Origin: Rhodospirillaceae bacterium
GTDB taxonomy: Bacteria > Pseudomonadota > Alphaproteobacteria > Dongiales > Dongiaceae
Direction: 5' to 3'
NCBI GenBank assembly: GCA_008012315.1
Contig: SSEL01000007.1
Location: 62,001 to 126,000, forward strand
Length of the DNA: 64,000 nt
A model generated the notes under the pieces. That model did not search any database. It saw only the letters and a program-made list of their open reading frames with translations, and was not told where the DNA came from. Both the position numbers and the translations under genes were made by a program. Within the stretch, counting starts at the first letter, position 1. The number at the start of each line of letters is the position of its first letter. Below are positions 16,197 to 24,549 of the stretch, in pieces.

Positions 16197-16413
16197 GTGC
16201 TCTGTAGCGTTCCATCCATCTTGGCCGGTGGGGTGTCGCTCCATGACTTTGCACTCCTTGGGCTTACAGTCGCTTGGGCTTCCGATGACTAATCTGCCAG
16301 TGTTGGTCGAGCGGGTCCGGGAGGGGCTTGCTGTGCATAGAACGTATTTGCTCCATTCCCCGGAAAAATCCGGAAATGAGAGAGGTGTTCGCACGCAATC
16401 AGCCGATATTCCT
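16197..16413. repeat. Diverged direct repeat, copy A
   Basis: Roughly 215 bases shared with copy B at 18153-18367 in the same orientation. The best-conserved blocks are TCGCTCCATGA(C/T)TTGCACTCC, CGTATTTGCTCCATTCC and TCGCACGCAAT. Read on the minus strand, both copies contain a possible start followed by MER-(H/Y)-(P/Q)-T-(G/D)-Q-(D/E)-G, so they may be duplicated upstream regions plus the first codons of a lost minus-strand gene. Copy A abuts the truncated DUF1989-like fragment. The repeats bracket the AraC gene. Confidence 0.6.
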
Positions 16414-16757
16414 GTGACGCTGCCGGGGGAGGTCGACTTCGCGGTGAGCGCGAGTCTGCCGATCTCGGGCTTAATTGCATGGCAGGGATTGTTCGAGCAC
16501 GGCCGCCTTCAGTCAGGTCAGGGCGTCATCGCACGGCGCGGCCGGTGATGTAGGGCTCGATGGTGGCGCAACGCGCACGATTCTCGGGCACCTGCGTCGT
16601 CGGCACGTCCGCGTCGCGGACCGTCAGAAGGCACGCAACTTCGGCGTTCGGGAGTTTTATTGACCTCGATCCTCCGATACCGCAGCGGCCCTCAAGGGCT
16701 GCATCGCATTCTGGAAAGGCCTGGGTGATGTTAGGTAACTGCGGCTGGCCGCCGTCA
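16414..16757. other. Non-coding or decayed stretch before the AraC gene end
   Basis: I see no supported gene here. Short open frames occur on both strands but lack ribosome sites and recognisable motifs. The sequence lies between repeat copy A and the 3' end of the minus-strand AraC gene, and is probably residue of rearrangement. Confidence 0.5.
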
Positions 16758-17822
16758 TCACGCCACTTTAATGGACGATGGCGGATGATCACTCGCAGCC
16801 CCGTCATCTTCGACCTCATATGCACCGTCGATGTTTCTCGCTTCTACCCGATAGTCTGAAGGGTCGGTCCCGTAGTGCTTCCGGAACGTTCGCGTGAAGC
16901 TGCTGCGGCTCTGGTAGCCCGCGCAAAGTGCAACTTGCTCGATGGACAGTGCATTGGCAGCCAGCAGGTTCGCCGCATGCCGCATCCGAAGGCGTCTCAG
17001 GATTGACATTGGCGGGTCACCGAACACGGCCGCGAATCTTGCCATGAACACCGAGCGGCTTAACCCTACCGATCTACACATGGTTTGAACATCGAAGTCC
17101 GCTGCGGGGCGTGACGCCATTTCGGCAAACGCGCGCGCTATCGGCGGGTCGTTCAGAAGCGAAAAACCCTCCACCCAAGGGTTTGTCGAAGTCAGGCTGC
17201 GACGAAGCAGAGTCATCAGCACGAGCTTGAATAAGGTTGACGTCATCGGTCCACCACCGATCTCGCGCGCGGCAAGTTCGACGATCGCATAGTTCATGAG
17301 CTGGTCGAGCTGATCAGGCGCATCAAAGCTTTCGACGACCGGCGAAGCGAGCGAAGCGAATAGATCCAGCTCCGAGCCGTAAACCGCATGGAATAGACCG
17401 CAGACGAGCGAAAATGACGCCTCGCCATCGCCGATCTCGTGCCGATGCACCAAGCCAGGGACAAAGCAGTTTTTCTTGATGCTGTCGGCACCGCAAAGGG
17501 AACGCCTAAACGGTGAACTGGTCGCGACGATGTCGATTGACTTGTTCGCTGGCGCCACGACAAGCATATGCGGAACGAGTTCGAACGGTGCTGCGCCTTC
17601 GATGGCAATCATGCCGGAACCGGTGAGACCATAATATATGGTCGGCAGATTGGCCCTGTCGATGTGAAGGTGGGCTCCGGCGGCGAACAGGCACTCAGAT
17701 AACTGGGCCGACGCTACTTCAATCGTCCCCATTAGTCTATCGAGATCAGCTCGCGATATCCGCCAAAGCGGCTTTGAGGGTCGCCGCCACTTGGCTTGCG
17801 CTGCCATTGAGATTTTCCGCAT
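16758..17822 (-). CDS. AraC family regulator with N-terminal cupin domain
   Basis: A 354-residue regulator. Residues about 30-215 form a cupin-type sensing domain of the AraC_binding_6/cupin_6 kind (GLTGSGMIAIEG, LVVAPANKSIDIVA, SLVCGLFHAVYG). The C-terminal 100 residues hold the two helix-turn-helix units (VQTMCRSVGLSRSVFMARFA; IEQVALCAGYQSRSSFTRTF, then GTDPSDYR). A later start at MAAQAKW (residue 6) is possible. The gene stands alone between two copies of a diverged direct repeat, so it may have arrived with them. Effector and targets unknown; regulators of this class often control adjacent short-chain dehydrogenase or oxidoreductase genes, none of which survives here. Confidence 0.9.
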   Translation of the reverse strand: MRKISMAAQAKWRRPSKPLWRISRADLDRLMGTIEVASAQLSECLFAAGAHLHIDRANLPTIYYGLTGSGMIAIEGAAPFELVPHMLVVAPANKSIDIVATSSPFRRSLCGADSIKKNCFVPGLVHRHEIGDGEASFSLVCGLFHAVYGSELDLFASLASPVVESFDAPDQLDQLMNYAIVELAAREIGGGPMTSTLFKLVLMTLLRRSLTSTNPWVEGFSLLNDPPIARAFAEMASRPAADFDVQTMCRSVGLSRSVFMARFAAVFGDPPMSILRRLRMRHAANLLAANALSIEQVALCAGYQSRSSFTRTFRKHYGTDPSDYRVEARNIDGAYEVEDDGAASDHPPSSIKVA

Positions 17823-18152
17823 CTAACCACCTTCAGGCAATTAGTAAAATTGCTGTCGGAATGACGATTAGAAGAGTCGCTGCGATCACAGGAGCGAGTA
17901 CCCGTTCTGCCCTCGTCCAGCGTCGCCAATCTCTGTGCAGGTCGTGGATCATAATCATTCTCCGGATCTCGAATAGGCGTCACTCAACGAGCTTCAGACG
18001 AGGGTGATGAGGCCTGTGAAATGTTCTTGCGCGATCGGCCAAGGTTGCAACTCAGCGGCTAGATAGGAATGATCGTTAACGGCGACATTGCGTGGTCTGG
18101 CCGCTATTGCCTGTGTCTCTATTTTTCCCGTGCAGGAGGCGAGTGGCGGAGT
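17823..18152. other. Upstream region of the AraC gene; no gene seen
   Basis: About 330 bases separate the AraC start from repeat copy B. They should hold the regulator's promoter, but I cannot point to convincing -35/-10 boxes. Open frames here are short and antisense-like. Confidence 0.4.
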
Positions 18153-18367
18153 GCTTCCCGTAGCGTTCCGCCCTTCTTGGTCGGTCTGGTATCGCTCCAT
18201 GATTTGCACTCCTCTACATTCGCTTGAGCTGCTTCCGATGACGAATTTTGCCAGCGTTGGTTGGACGGTTCTTGAAGGGCCTTGCGGTGCACAGAACGTA
18301 TTTGCTCCATTCCCATGCAAAACCCGGAGATGGAGAGGCGCTCGCACGCAATGAGCCCATATCCTAT
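18153..18367. repeat. Diverged direct repeat, copy B
   Basis: Second copy of the repeat described at 16197-16413, with the same orientation and order of conserved blocks and many scattered substitutions plus small indels. Its minus-strand reading keeps the possible start MERYQTDQEGRNAT (about 18199 leftward), which then runs into unrelated sequence. The degree of divergence implies an old duplication rather than a recent insertion. Confidence 0.6.
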
Positions 18368-19102
18368 CTGGCGAATAGCCAACTTCGGCTTGTACCCACC
18401 GATGTCGCTTAACAAGTCGTGGGAATCTTTCATCCGGAATTTCGCCCTCATGTCCAGAAGGGGCGCAGCATCGAGATCACCGACGACACGCGCCTCGGCA
18501 TCGTGGCCAGATCGACTTCGACGTCACCGCCTGACCCGCCTCGCGCACGCCGTTCTGCCCGGTTTCCTTCGTCGAAACCATGGCGTCATCATCGACGTCG
18601 CATCTGTTCAGGGTTGTTCTTCCGGAGCGCTTCGGACCAGAAGTAGATCTCTTTGACAGGTGACCAGGGCTTCACGGACCATCCGTTGCTCTCATTGAAG
18701 CCAGTCCCGTAAGTCAATGTGGCAGCAGGTTGCGTCGGTCTGATAGGTAGAAAAACCGAGTTTCCTCGTTCGAGGGCTTCTTCCGGCAAAGAGCGATGAC
18801 CAAGGAGTGGAATTAGCTTCGGCACTTTGGCGAAGGCTGTGTTTGCCGCCTCACATCAGGATTCGCACTTACTGATCACGGTCGAATGGCTGGGAAAGGT
18901 TGTATCTCCGCTTCGGTATCGAGATGGTAGGATTTTATGCACGCCAATTTCCATCGAGAAAAAAGCGTCTCTACAGGAAATTTCGTCATGCCAATTGATT
19001 GTTGATTCCATTTCTTTGCATCCTAAACTTTCGCTGTCTGGTTCGTACAACTGATGAGGCCCTCAGGCGGTACAACTCTGCCGATCAAAGTGCAGGTGAG
19101 TA
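18368..19102. other. Decayed region before the GAF-AraC gene
   Basis: No intact gene is supported. Around 18425-18515 a plus-strand frame reads HPEFRPHVQKGRSIEITDD, then after a frame change GQIDFDVTA and a stop, which looks like the end of a degraded protein I cannot name. A 78-codon minus frame (18589-18825) contains protein-like text (TYGTGFNESNGWSVKPWSP) without recognisable family. The segment just before 19103 should carry the promoter of the GAF-AraC regulator. Confidence 0.45.
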
Positions 19103-20479
19103 ATGGACGGTTCAACACCTTTCTTGCGGCCGAAACATCCAGTTTATCGGCATACTTATGAGGTTTATTCGGTCGTTGCCGGTGGGCTTGCCGCACCGAA
19201 TATCGAGGAAGTTTCTACTTCCTGGCAGCGGTCCGCATGCCAGTATGGAATCAATCCGGACAAGAGCGAGGCACCCAATATTCTGTCGTTGACAGAGGTT
19301 GACAAGCTTCGTCAGGCGCTAGATGCACTAATTTTCTGCGCCCAAGAGGAAATAGATTATCTCTACAAGGTGGTGCGGGATGCCGGTTACACTGTCCTGC
19401 TTTGTAATAGGGCGGGTGTGGCAGTCGAACATCGCGGTGATGCAACGGAGGCAGACCAGTTCAAAAACTGGGGCGCTTGGCTAGGCGGTGTGTTTGCTGA
19501 GGAGCTTGAGGGCACAAACGGGATAGGTACCTGCATCGCCGAAGAGCGACCGGTTACTATTCATAGAAGTCAACATTTTCGCTCGCGCAACACCGATTTG
19601 AGCTGCTCCGGCGCGCCAATCTTTGACATAGACGGAACGTTGATGGCCGTGCTGGATGTCTCCTCAGTTGATCCGGGACTCTCCGAGTCATCTCATGGAC
19701 TTGCAGGACCTCTGACCATCAAGTCCGCACGCGCGATCGAAGAGCGATATTTTCGAACCAGGTTTCGTAAGGAATGGATCGTCATGATCGTCCCTCCAGA
19801 GGACGATTCTAACGCCATGCTGCTGGCCGTGGACGAGGGTGAGCGCATTGTTGGCGCCAATCGATCGGCGCGAGATATCTTCGATCTCCAGAATGACGCG
19901 TTTCGGGCGGGGCTAAGTTTATGGGCCATATTCATTAAAGACGCTGATCTCTTCCGCCGAGCGACGGCAGAGGACACCCCCAGAACCTTGACGCGTCAGA
20001 GAGACTTCACGAGATGGCTTGTCCTCACGACACCACCACAGAAGACGTCAAATATTTTATATGGTCAAAAGAACGAGACGTTACACACACGCCCTCGACT
20101 GGGTCTTATTGGTGCTCTGAAAAACCTGCCGGCAAAGACGATGTCGTATGGCGGACTTTCGCCTAGCACCATGCGCCGAGTGTGCGAGTATATCGATCAG
20201 CATTTTACGGAGCGCATTCAGATTGCGGAACTGGCCGGAATTGCTAACCTTTCGATCTATCATTTCGCTCGGCAGTTCAGGCTTTCGGCGGGCGTTACCC
20301 CGCATACTTACATTACCCAAAAACGCATCGAGGTAGCTCGCGCCATGCTCATGCGGACAGACTTGTCGGTCACGGAAGTTGCTCTTGCCGCGGGCTTCTC
20401 CGATCAAAGTCATTTTACGCGGCTATTTCGGCATTTTATTGGCACAACGCCAGGACGGTTCCGATGGTCTCTACGGTAA
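19103..20479 (+). CDS. GAF-domain AraC-type transcriptional regulator
   Basis: A 458-residue regulator with an unusual pairing. Residues 1-215 resemble the N-terminal sensory region of AcoR-type activators (EVSTSWQRSACQYGI; GAF core with GTNGIGTCIAEERPVTIHRS and APIFDIDGTLMAVLDVSS). A PAS-like middle section follows (EGERIVGANRSARDIFD). Instead of an AAA+ sigma-54 module, the C-terminus (about 355-458) is an AraC helix-turn-helix pair (IQIAELAGIANLSIYHFARQ; SVTEVALAAGFSDQSHFTRL). AcoR-like sensors often respond to alcohols, aldehydes or acetoin, so an oxygenated small molecule is a plausible effector. Its neighbours are wrecked genes, so its original targets may be gone. Confidence 0.88.
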   Translation: MDGSTPFLRPKHPVYRHTYEVYSVVAGGLAAPNIEEVSTSWQRSACQYGINPDKSEAPNILSLTEVDKLRQALDALIFCAQEEIDYLYKVVRDAGYTVLLCNRAGVAVEHRGDATEADQFKNWGAWLGGVFAEELEGTNGIGTCIAEERPVTIHRSQHFRSRNTDLSCSGAPIFDIDGTLMAVLDVSSVDPGLSESSHGLAGPLTIKSARAIEERYFRTRFRKEWIVMIVPPEDDSNAMLLAVDEGERIVGANRSARDIFDLQNDAFRAGLSLWAIFIKDADLFRRATAEDTPRTLTRQRDFTRWLVLTTPPQKTSNILYGQKNETLHTRPRLGLIGALKNLPAKTMSYGGLSPSTMRRVCEYIDQHFTERIQIAELAGIANLSIYHFARQFRLSAGVTPHTYITQKRIEVARAMLMRTDLSVTEVALAAGFSDQSHFTRLFRHFIGTTPGRFRWSLR

Positions 20480-20563
20480 ATTGCAATGATGACAGACTAG
20501 GGTCCTCTTGAGAGGAGATGGCTCATTGAGCGAGCAACGGATGGTCCATGTAATCCTGCTCAC

Positions 20564-20725
20564 CTGACGCAGCTGTTGACCGAACTTGCAGTCGTTCTGG
20601 TTCTTCGAACGAGCCGTCCCACTCTAAAAAGTAAGCCAGGACGTTTACTGCTCTGGGCGACGGTGCTGACATCGCTGGCTGCTCTAGCGATACTTTTTAT
20701 CGGCCCCATCGCAGCGCCTATCTAG
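20564..20725 (+). pseudogene. C-terminal remnant of a P-type cation ATPase
   Basis: A 53-codon segment ending in TAG 20723-20725 reads TQLLTELAVVLVLRTSRPTL then a KPGRLLLWATVLTSLAALA helix. This is the pattern of the last transmembrane helices of Mg2+/Ca2+-type P-ATPases, where V-(I/L)-R-T-x-R-P precedes a final hydrophobic pair. No start codon or catalytic domain is present upstream; a TGA interrupts the frame immediately before it. It is unrelated in position to the intact ATPase at 29024-31645. Confidence 0.6.
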
Positions 20726-20786
20726 CGCGATGCACATATCCTCGCAGCTCGCATCGGCAAACGAAAAGCCGGTCGCTGTCCCAAGA

Positions 20787-20965
20787 CCGCTGTAGCGCTG
20801 TCTGCGCCAATGACCAAGTCGGTCAGACCGCCAGTGCGGCGCACCAGTGGCAATGTTCCATAGCGCATGGCATCCATCGGGGCCAGCCCACAGGGCTCGA
20901 AACGCGAGGGGTGAAGAAGGATGCCCGCACCTGCCTGAAGACGGTGGGCCGCGCGTGCTTCATTG
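20787..20965 (-). pseudogene. Glycogen synthase (glgA) fragment
   Basis: The minus strand encodes [20 protein letters not shown] followed by [26 protein letters not shown]. This is the unmistakable nucleotide-sugar-binding region of bacterial GlgA (canonical form: [15 protein letters not shown]...RYGTLPxVRxTGGLxDTV). Only some 60 residues of a normally about 480-residue enzyme remain and both flanks are unrelated. It is a dead fragment, co-located with the decayed glgX further on, suggesting loss of a glycogen operon. Confidence 0.8.
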
Positions 20966-21048
20966 CATTGACCCTGTCGGGCCTCGGGATCAGCGGCGGC
21001 TGGCAGACTGTCGGGCGGCACCGTGAGGGCTGCGCTCGATTGCGCGAA

Positions 21049-21062
21049 ATGACATGGATCAA
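21049..21062. promoter_or_regulatory. Weak FNR/FixK-like box upstream of the cupredoxin gene
   Basis: ATGAC-ATGG-ATCAA matches the anaerobox TTGAT-N4-ATCAA at 8 of 10 positions. It lies about 90 bases before the cupredoxin start. Weaker than the other boxes in this region, and listed mainly because they are close by. Confidence 0.3.
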
Positions 21063-21152
21063 GGTGACAGCGCCGCCCCCATGGGAATCTCGCACGACTC
21101 AGGGGCCGTTCTATCGGCCCGGATAATGCGGATCACCGCAGGGAGAATGACG

Positions 21153-21764
21153 ATGAAACACGCTCTTCGTTTCTGTCTGGCTGCTTTATGGATGCTGACG
21201 GCCCTCGCAGCGACAGCCGGTGCTGCCGATGAGAAAATCTCGGTCAGGGTGGCCCTGCTGGACATGTCAAGCAGCATGCCCGCAGGAATGATGTCGTATG
21301 GCATGATGGGTCCCGGCATGATGATGGGTCCCGGCATGATCGGACCTGGGATGATGGGCCAAGGCCAGGGTATGATGAACCCGGGGACCATGGGGCCTGG
21401 GATGATGGGCCAGGGCATGATCGGCTCCGGGGTGATGATGGGCGGCATGATGGTGGTCCGGGTCGACAAGTCTACCGTCAAGGCCGGTGCGGTGACGTTC
21501 GACGTTACGAACTGGTCGAGAAGCATCGTGCACGAGCTCCTTGTCATCTCTGTTGACAGTCCGGCCGCCCCGCTGCCGTACGACTACGCTCAGGCGCGCG
21601 TGCCGGAGGAGCAAGTGAAGGTGCTCGGCGAGGCAGCAGATCTGCAGCCCAACGCTTCGAAGACGTTTGAAGTCGCGCTCGCTCCAGGGGCGTATCTGCT
21701 GATCTGCAATGTACCGGGTCACTACGCAGCGGGTATGGTGATGCCGTTCACGGTTGCGCCATAG
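21153..21764 (+). CDS. Secreted Met-rich cupredoxin (copper-binding protein)
   Basis: A 203-residue exported protein. A Sec signal occupies residues 1-25 (RFCLAALWMLTALAATAGAA). Residues 38-100 are a low-complexity stretch of MGPGMM-like repeats with more than 20 Met, the kind of thioether cluster that binds Cu(I). Residues 100-203 form a cupredoxin fold with type-1 copper ligands His128 (VHELLV), Cys185 and His190 (CNVPGH) and Met195. The SD GGGAGA (21141-21146) is 6 bases before ATG 21153, so I prefer this start over ATG 21147. Likely role: periplasmic copper scavenging, detoxification or delivery to an oxidase. It stands between decayed glycogen genes. Confidence 0.87.
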   Translation: MKHALRFCLAALWMLTALAATAGAADEKISVRVALLDMSSSMPAGMMSYGMMGPGMMMGPGMIGPGMMGQGQGMMNPGTMGPGMMGQGMIGSGVMMGGMMVVRVDKSTVKAGAVTFDVTNWSRSIVHELLVISVDSPAAPLPYDYAQARVPEEQVKVLGEAADLQPNASKTFEVALAPGAYLLICNVPGHYAAGMVMPFTVAP

Positions 21765-21824
21765 GCGCTCCTGACTCGTTTGCTTGAAAGGGATGGGTCA
21801 GGAAACGCTGCAGGCAAATCAGGC

Positions 21825-22440
21825 TTTCGATCATGAAAGCAGGAAACGACATCGAATTGCTGCTTGTTATTCAGCCACTCGCAGTAGAAAGGCCCGCATG
21901 TTGTCGTCGAATAGGTGCTCTGGTATCCATCACGCCGCAAGTCGCCGAGCGAATAGACTACATCCATAACGACTTCGATGCCGCTCCTGTGCAATGCGTC
22001 AACAAGATAGCCAAATTCCCCGATCTAACGGCCATGATCATTACAGAACCCGTAGGCATGGTGAAGCCGCGGACGTGGAGCTCATAGATGATCGCATCGT
22101 GGGTATGTCGCGCTACTCCATCGTGCCGCTCTGCCTGCATTCGATCCTCGACGGCACGCTGCGCTGCGGCTGAAATCTGAAGGAAAGTCGATTGCTCGCG
22201 CATAGGGACCGACTAAAGTTTTTTTGCGAGTCAAATTGGTGCCCTGCGATTGGATGGCAAGGCCCATCGATCTGGTATGCATAATACACTGCCTCTCGAA
22301 CAGTGCGGGCTGGAAGACGACAGCGCCATATCCGACCCGACTTGTTGATTCGAGCATCGAGGCTGTATGTATGAGCCGGGTTGACTGGATCCTCTTCTCG
22401 ATAGAGCAATAAACGAACATCAGTCGCAGAGGTCCAAAAA
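21825..22440 (-). pseudogene. Glycogen debranching enzyme (glgX) pseudogene
   Basis: Reading leftward on the minus strand, ordered pieces of the GlgX N-terminal half appear in several frames. They are an AYQIDGPCHPIAGHQFDSQK segment (GlgX: YRVDGPxxPxxGHRFNPxK), then GPYARAID, then IIYELHVRGFTMPTG, then GIEVVMDVVYSLGD from the start of the amylase barrel. Frameshifts separate the blocks and everything after the first barrel strands is missing. About 200 residues of an expected 650-700 are represented. It pairs with the glgA fragment 1 kb away. Confidence 0.75.
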
Positions 22441-22449
22441 GCACGCTCC

Positions 22450-23535
22450 TCAACTGTCCAGTTTAACCACTTCGGCCATCGGCCGGCGTGGGGTAGGGGG
22501 TCTCTGGGTACCCGTCCCCATCCGCAGCATGATTTGGGGGCTTCCCTTCACATGAAAGATGCGGCCCACCTGGCGCCTGAACTTCTCCTTCTCGATAGGT
22601 GCGTTTATATAGGCCGCTGATACATCTTCTACAGCGGCTACCAATAGGACCCGCTGGAGTGCTTGGCCCACCATCAGCCAATCTTCCTTGCTATCGCTTG
22701 CAGTTGCCAACAAGGCGAGGACCGAAGAGTTGTCTGAAGTTGCTCGATCCTCTGGTGTATCTGCCCCATTGGCCAGCATACGGGCAAATCCCGCCGCGCT
22801 TGGAGTCGCAAGCTCAGGCCTATCCAAGGGCTCGGGAGTCGTGCCGGCAAGCGGCCCGGAAGGCTTGCCGAGGCGATGCCAAGCTTCGCTCTCATGGTCC
22901 CGAGCCTCCGCCACGCGCTTCTGAACCCAGTGAGAGAGTTCATTACGATAGGCGAGAATGGCGAGTTGTTGGCGTCTGGCTTCTGCGGCGAGCGCCAACA
23001 TGCCGATTTGCGCTTCCGTATCGACCAAGAACGACAACACGGCGCCCTCCTGCCGAGCAGCCTCGGTCAAACGATGCGGAAGATCTTCGGACATAGGTCG
23101 CACGGCAAATCCACCACGACTTGTCCGACGCTTGGTAATGGATTCAAAGAGCTTTGGATCGGCCGCTGACGTTTTTCTGGGTCCCAAGGTCGCCTTTACG
23201 ACAACATCCGACCGCTGCTCCTCGGGAAACGCCATCAGGTGCAGGTCCTGCCCATAGAATGCCGCCGCAACGCGCAGATTAAGAAGCGCGGCTCCACAGC
23301 TGATCATCATCTCGCGGCCCTCAGGGTCCGTCACCGGCAGCCTCCGTGCCGGGTCGATGCGGAGCACAAGAGAGTTATCCGAGACATAGAAGCACCAGGG
23401 TTCTGTTCCGAGGACCGAGGGGGCCAGGACCGCATAGTTCAATAGAAAGGTGAGCTTTTCCAGGGAGGTACCGGATTCGGGGAAATCGGTGGTTTTCACT
23501 GACCACGGATCATCACAAAAGAAGCGAATATTCAT
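22450..23535 (-). CDS. Acg-type nitroreductase family protein
   Basis: A 361-residue protein of the Acg/Rv2032-like branch of the nitroreductase superfamily. It has two pseudo-symmetric halves: LTFLLNYAVLAPSVLGTEPW with EGREMMISCGAALLNLRVAA, and ITKRRTSRGGFAVRPMSEDL with a C-terminal WLMVGQALQRVLLVAAVEDV. Acg proteins are encoded in hypoxia regulons and may sequester or sense FMN, with the lid of one active site blocked. I chose ATG 23535 over an upstream GTG (23565). A strong FNR/FixK-like box lies 113 bases upstream (23648-23661), consistent with induction at low oxygen. Confidence 0.85.
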   Translation of the reverse strand: MNIRFFCDDPWSVKTTDFPESGTSLEKLTFLLNYAVLAPSVLGTEPWCFYVSDNSLVLRIDPARRLPVTDPEGREMMISCGAALLNLRVAAAFYGQDLHLMAFPEEQRSDVVVKATLGPRKTSAADPKLFESITKRRTSRGGFAVRPMSEDLPHRLTEAARQEGAVLSFLVDTEAQIGMLALAAEARRQQLAILAYRNELSHWVQKRVAEARDHESEAWHRLGKPSGPLAGTTPEPLDRPELATPSAAGFARMLANGADTPEDRATSDNSSVLALLATASDSKEDWLMVGQALQRVLLVAAVEDVSAAYINAPIEKEKFRRQVGRIFHVKGSPQIMLRMGTGTQRPPTPRRPMAEVVKLDS

Positions 23536-23647
23536 GAGGGCACCATCCGGGAGTTGACCTTGCACGCATTCGGCTCACGGCATCGCGTAGCAGAAACACT
23601 TTGAGCTGGAGCCAGCGAATAAGATAGGTGTTCGGGTTGGACCGTCT

Positions 23648-23661
23648 TTGATCCACATCAT
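23648..23661. promoter_or_regulatory. FNR/FixK-type box upstream of the nitroreductase gene
   Basis: TTGAT-CCAC-ATCAT matches the TTGAT-N4-ATCAA consensus at 9 of 10 half-site positions. It lies 113 bases before the nitroreductase start, just beyond the decayed hemerythrin gene. Expected to bind an FNR/FixK/CRP-family activator under oxygen limitation. Confidence 0.55.
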
Positions 23662-23673
23662 TCGGGATCACAT

Positions 23674-23954
23674 TCATAGTGGGGCAGATGTCGCAACTGC
23701 CAAACGCCGATTATGCTCTGCCAATTCCCGATGCTCCAGCATGATGCCGCGACCTAAAAGTTTGACTTCCGGGCAGCGCGATATCAGTTTCTTGAAAATG
23801 ACATCCAGTCCGCGAGTTCTGCCAGCAAATCATCGGGGATCTTTCTTGTCTGCTGATAGTGCTCCAGTTGCCGCCCCAAGACGTCGATGACACACCGCAT
23901 ATTCGCATGATCACGCTTCAGCTGAACAATTAGTTCTGGTTCAGTTTTTTTCAT
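23674..23954 (-). pseudogene. Frameshifted hemerythrin-like (HHE) protein
   Basis: ATG 23954 opens a frame with PELIVQLKRDHANMRCVIDV then LGRQLEHYQQTRKIPDDLLAELADWM, typical of the first helices of hemerythrin-like HHE proteins (LxxDHxxMRxLLxxLExQL). The frame stops at 23784. The following frame continues ISRCPEVKLLGRGIMLEHRE, LAEHNRRLAVA, matching the later HExxLAEHxRRL helix, and stops at 23674. A small frame change and probable deletion therefore broke a protein of about 160 residues. Hemerythrin-like proteins bind non-haem di-iron for O2 or NO handling, fitting the theme of this region. Confidence 0.65.
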
Positions 23955-24036
23955 TTGCAACCCGCGAAATTGGGCATCTCGGCAAATGAAGGATGGCGTT
24001 CACCTTCACCATTCCCCCAGGTAAATAGAAGCGCGA

Positions 24037-24498
24037 TCAAGCTTTATTTCCCAGGTGTTCTTGTGATGACAAGAAACGGATCTCTTCGCGAATCTTCCCT
24101 AGTGGTACCTTAAGAAGCTCTTTAGCTGCATCTGCAGAAATCCGACTGCGAAGGTTTGAGCTTGAATGACGTCGAATCGTGCCCAGCATTCTATGCGGCG
24201 CCACGACCAAAAGCGTGTCGAAAGCTTTTTCATCCAGTGATCGCTGCAGCATATTCACCAGTTCGATGCCGAATTGTTCTTCCTCCATTTGCTTGAGATC
24301 GTGTCGCGGCTCGATCGAAGAGCGGCGAGCATCAAGGGAAGAAAAAGACCGACCAGGCTTATCTGACGCGATATCACGCGAGAACCGGTGGTTGGATCCC
24401 GGACTCATTGTTCCAATGATCCTCAAAGGGCCATTTTGCTGTTGAGTCCAGATCTGTGCCTGGCGTGCATCGGCGATGAGAATCCAGGTCGTAGCCAT
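24037..24498 (-). CDS. Host attachment family protein (AtsE/PF10116-like)
   Basis: A 153-residue soluble protein starting TTWILIADARQAQIWTQQQN and containing FGIELVNMLQRSLDEKAFDTL, LLVVAPHRMLGTIR and a C-terminal ELLKVPLGKIREEI. This is the pattern of the family annotated as required for attachment to host cells, first noted in Agrobacterium. These proteins resemble the RNase H-like/eRF1 domain 2 fold and are frequently found in stress clusters with Usp proteins, as here. A purine-poor leader precedes ATG 24498. The real biochemical role is unknown. Confidence 0.85.
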   Translation of the reverse strand: MATTWILIADARQAQIWTQQQNGPLRIIGTMSPGSNHRFSRDIASDKPGRSFSSLDARRSSIEPRHDLKQMEEEQFGIELVNMLQRSLDEKAFDTLLVVAPHRMLGTIRRHSSSNLRSRISADAAKELLKVPLGKIREEIRFLSSQEHLGNKA

Positions 24499-24549
24499 GC
24501 TTTTTTCCTTTCCATTATGGGATCAATAATCCGTCCGATCCGCACACAT

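Noticed and set aside
18589..18825. 78-codon minus frame with protein-like sequence
   Set aside because: No recognisable family, no clear ribosome site, and it lies in a decayed stretch.
21267..21722. His-rich minus-strand frame (HHP/HHH repeats) that could look like a metal-binding protein
   Set aside because: It is the complement of the Met-rich repeat of the cupredoxin gene, which has signal peptide, SD and copper ligands.
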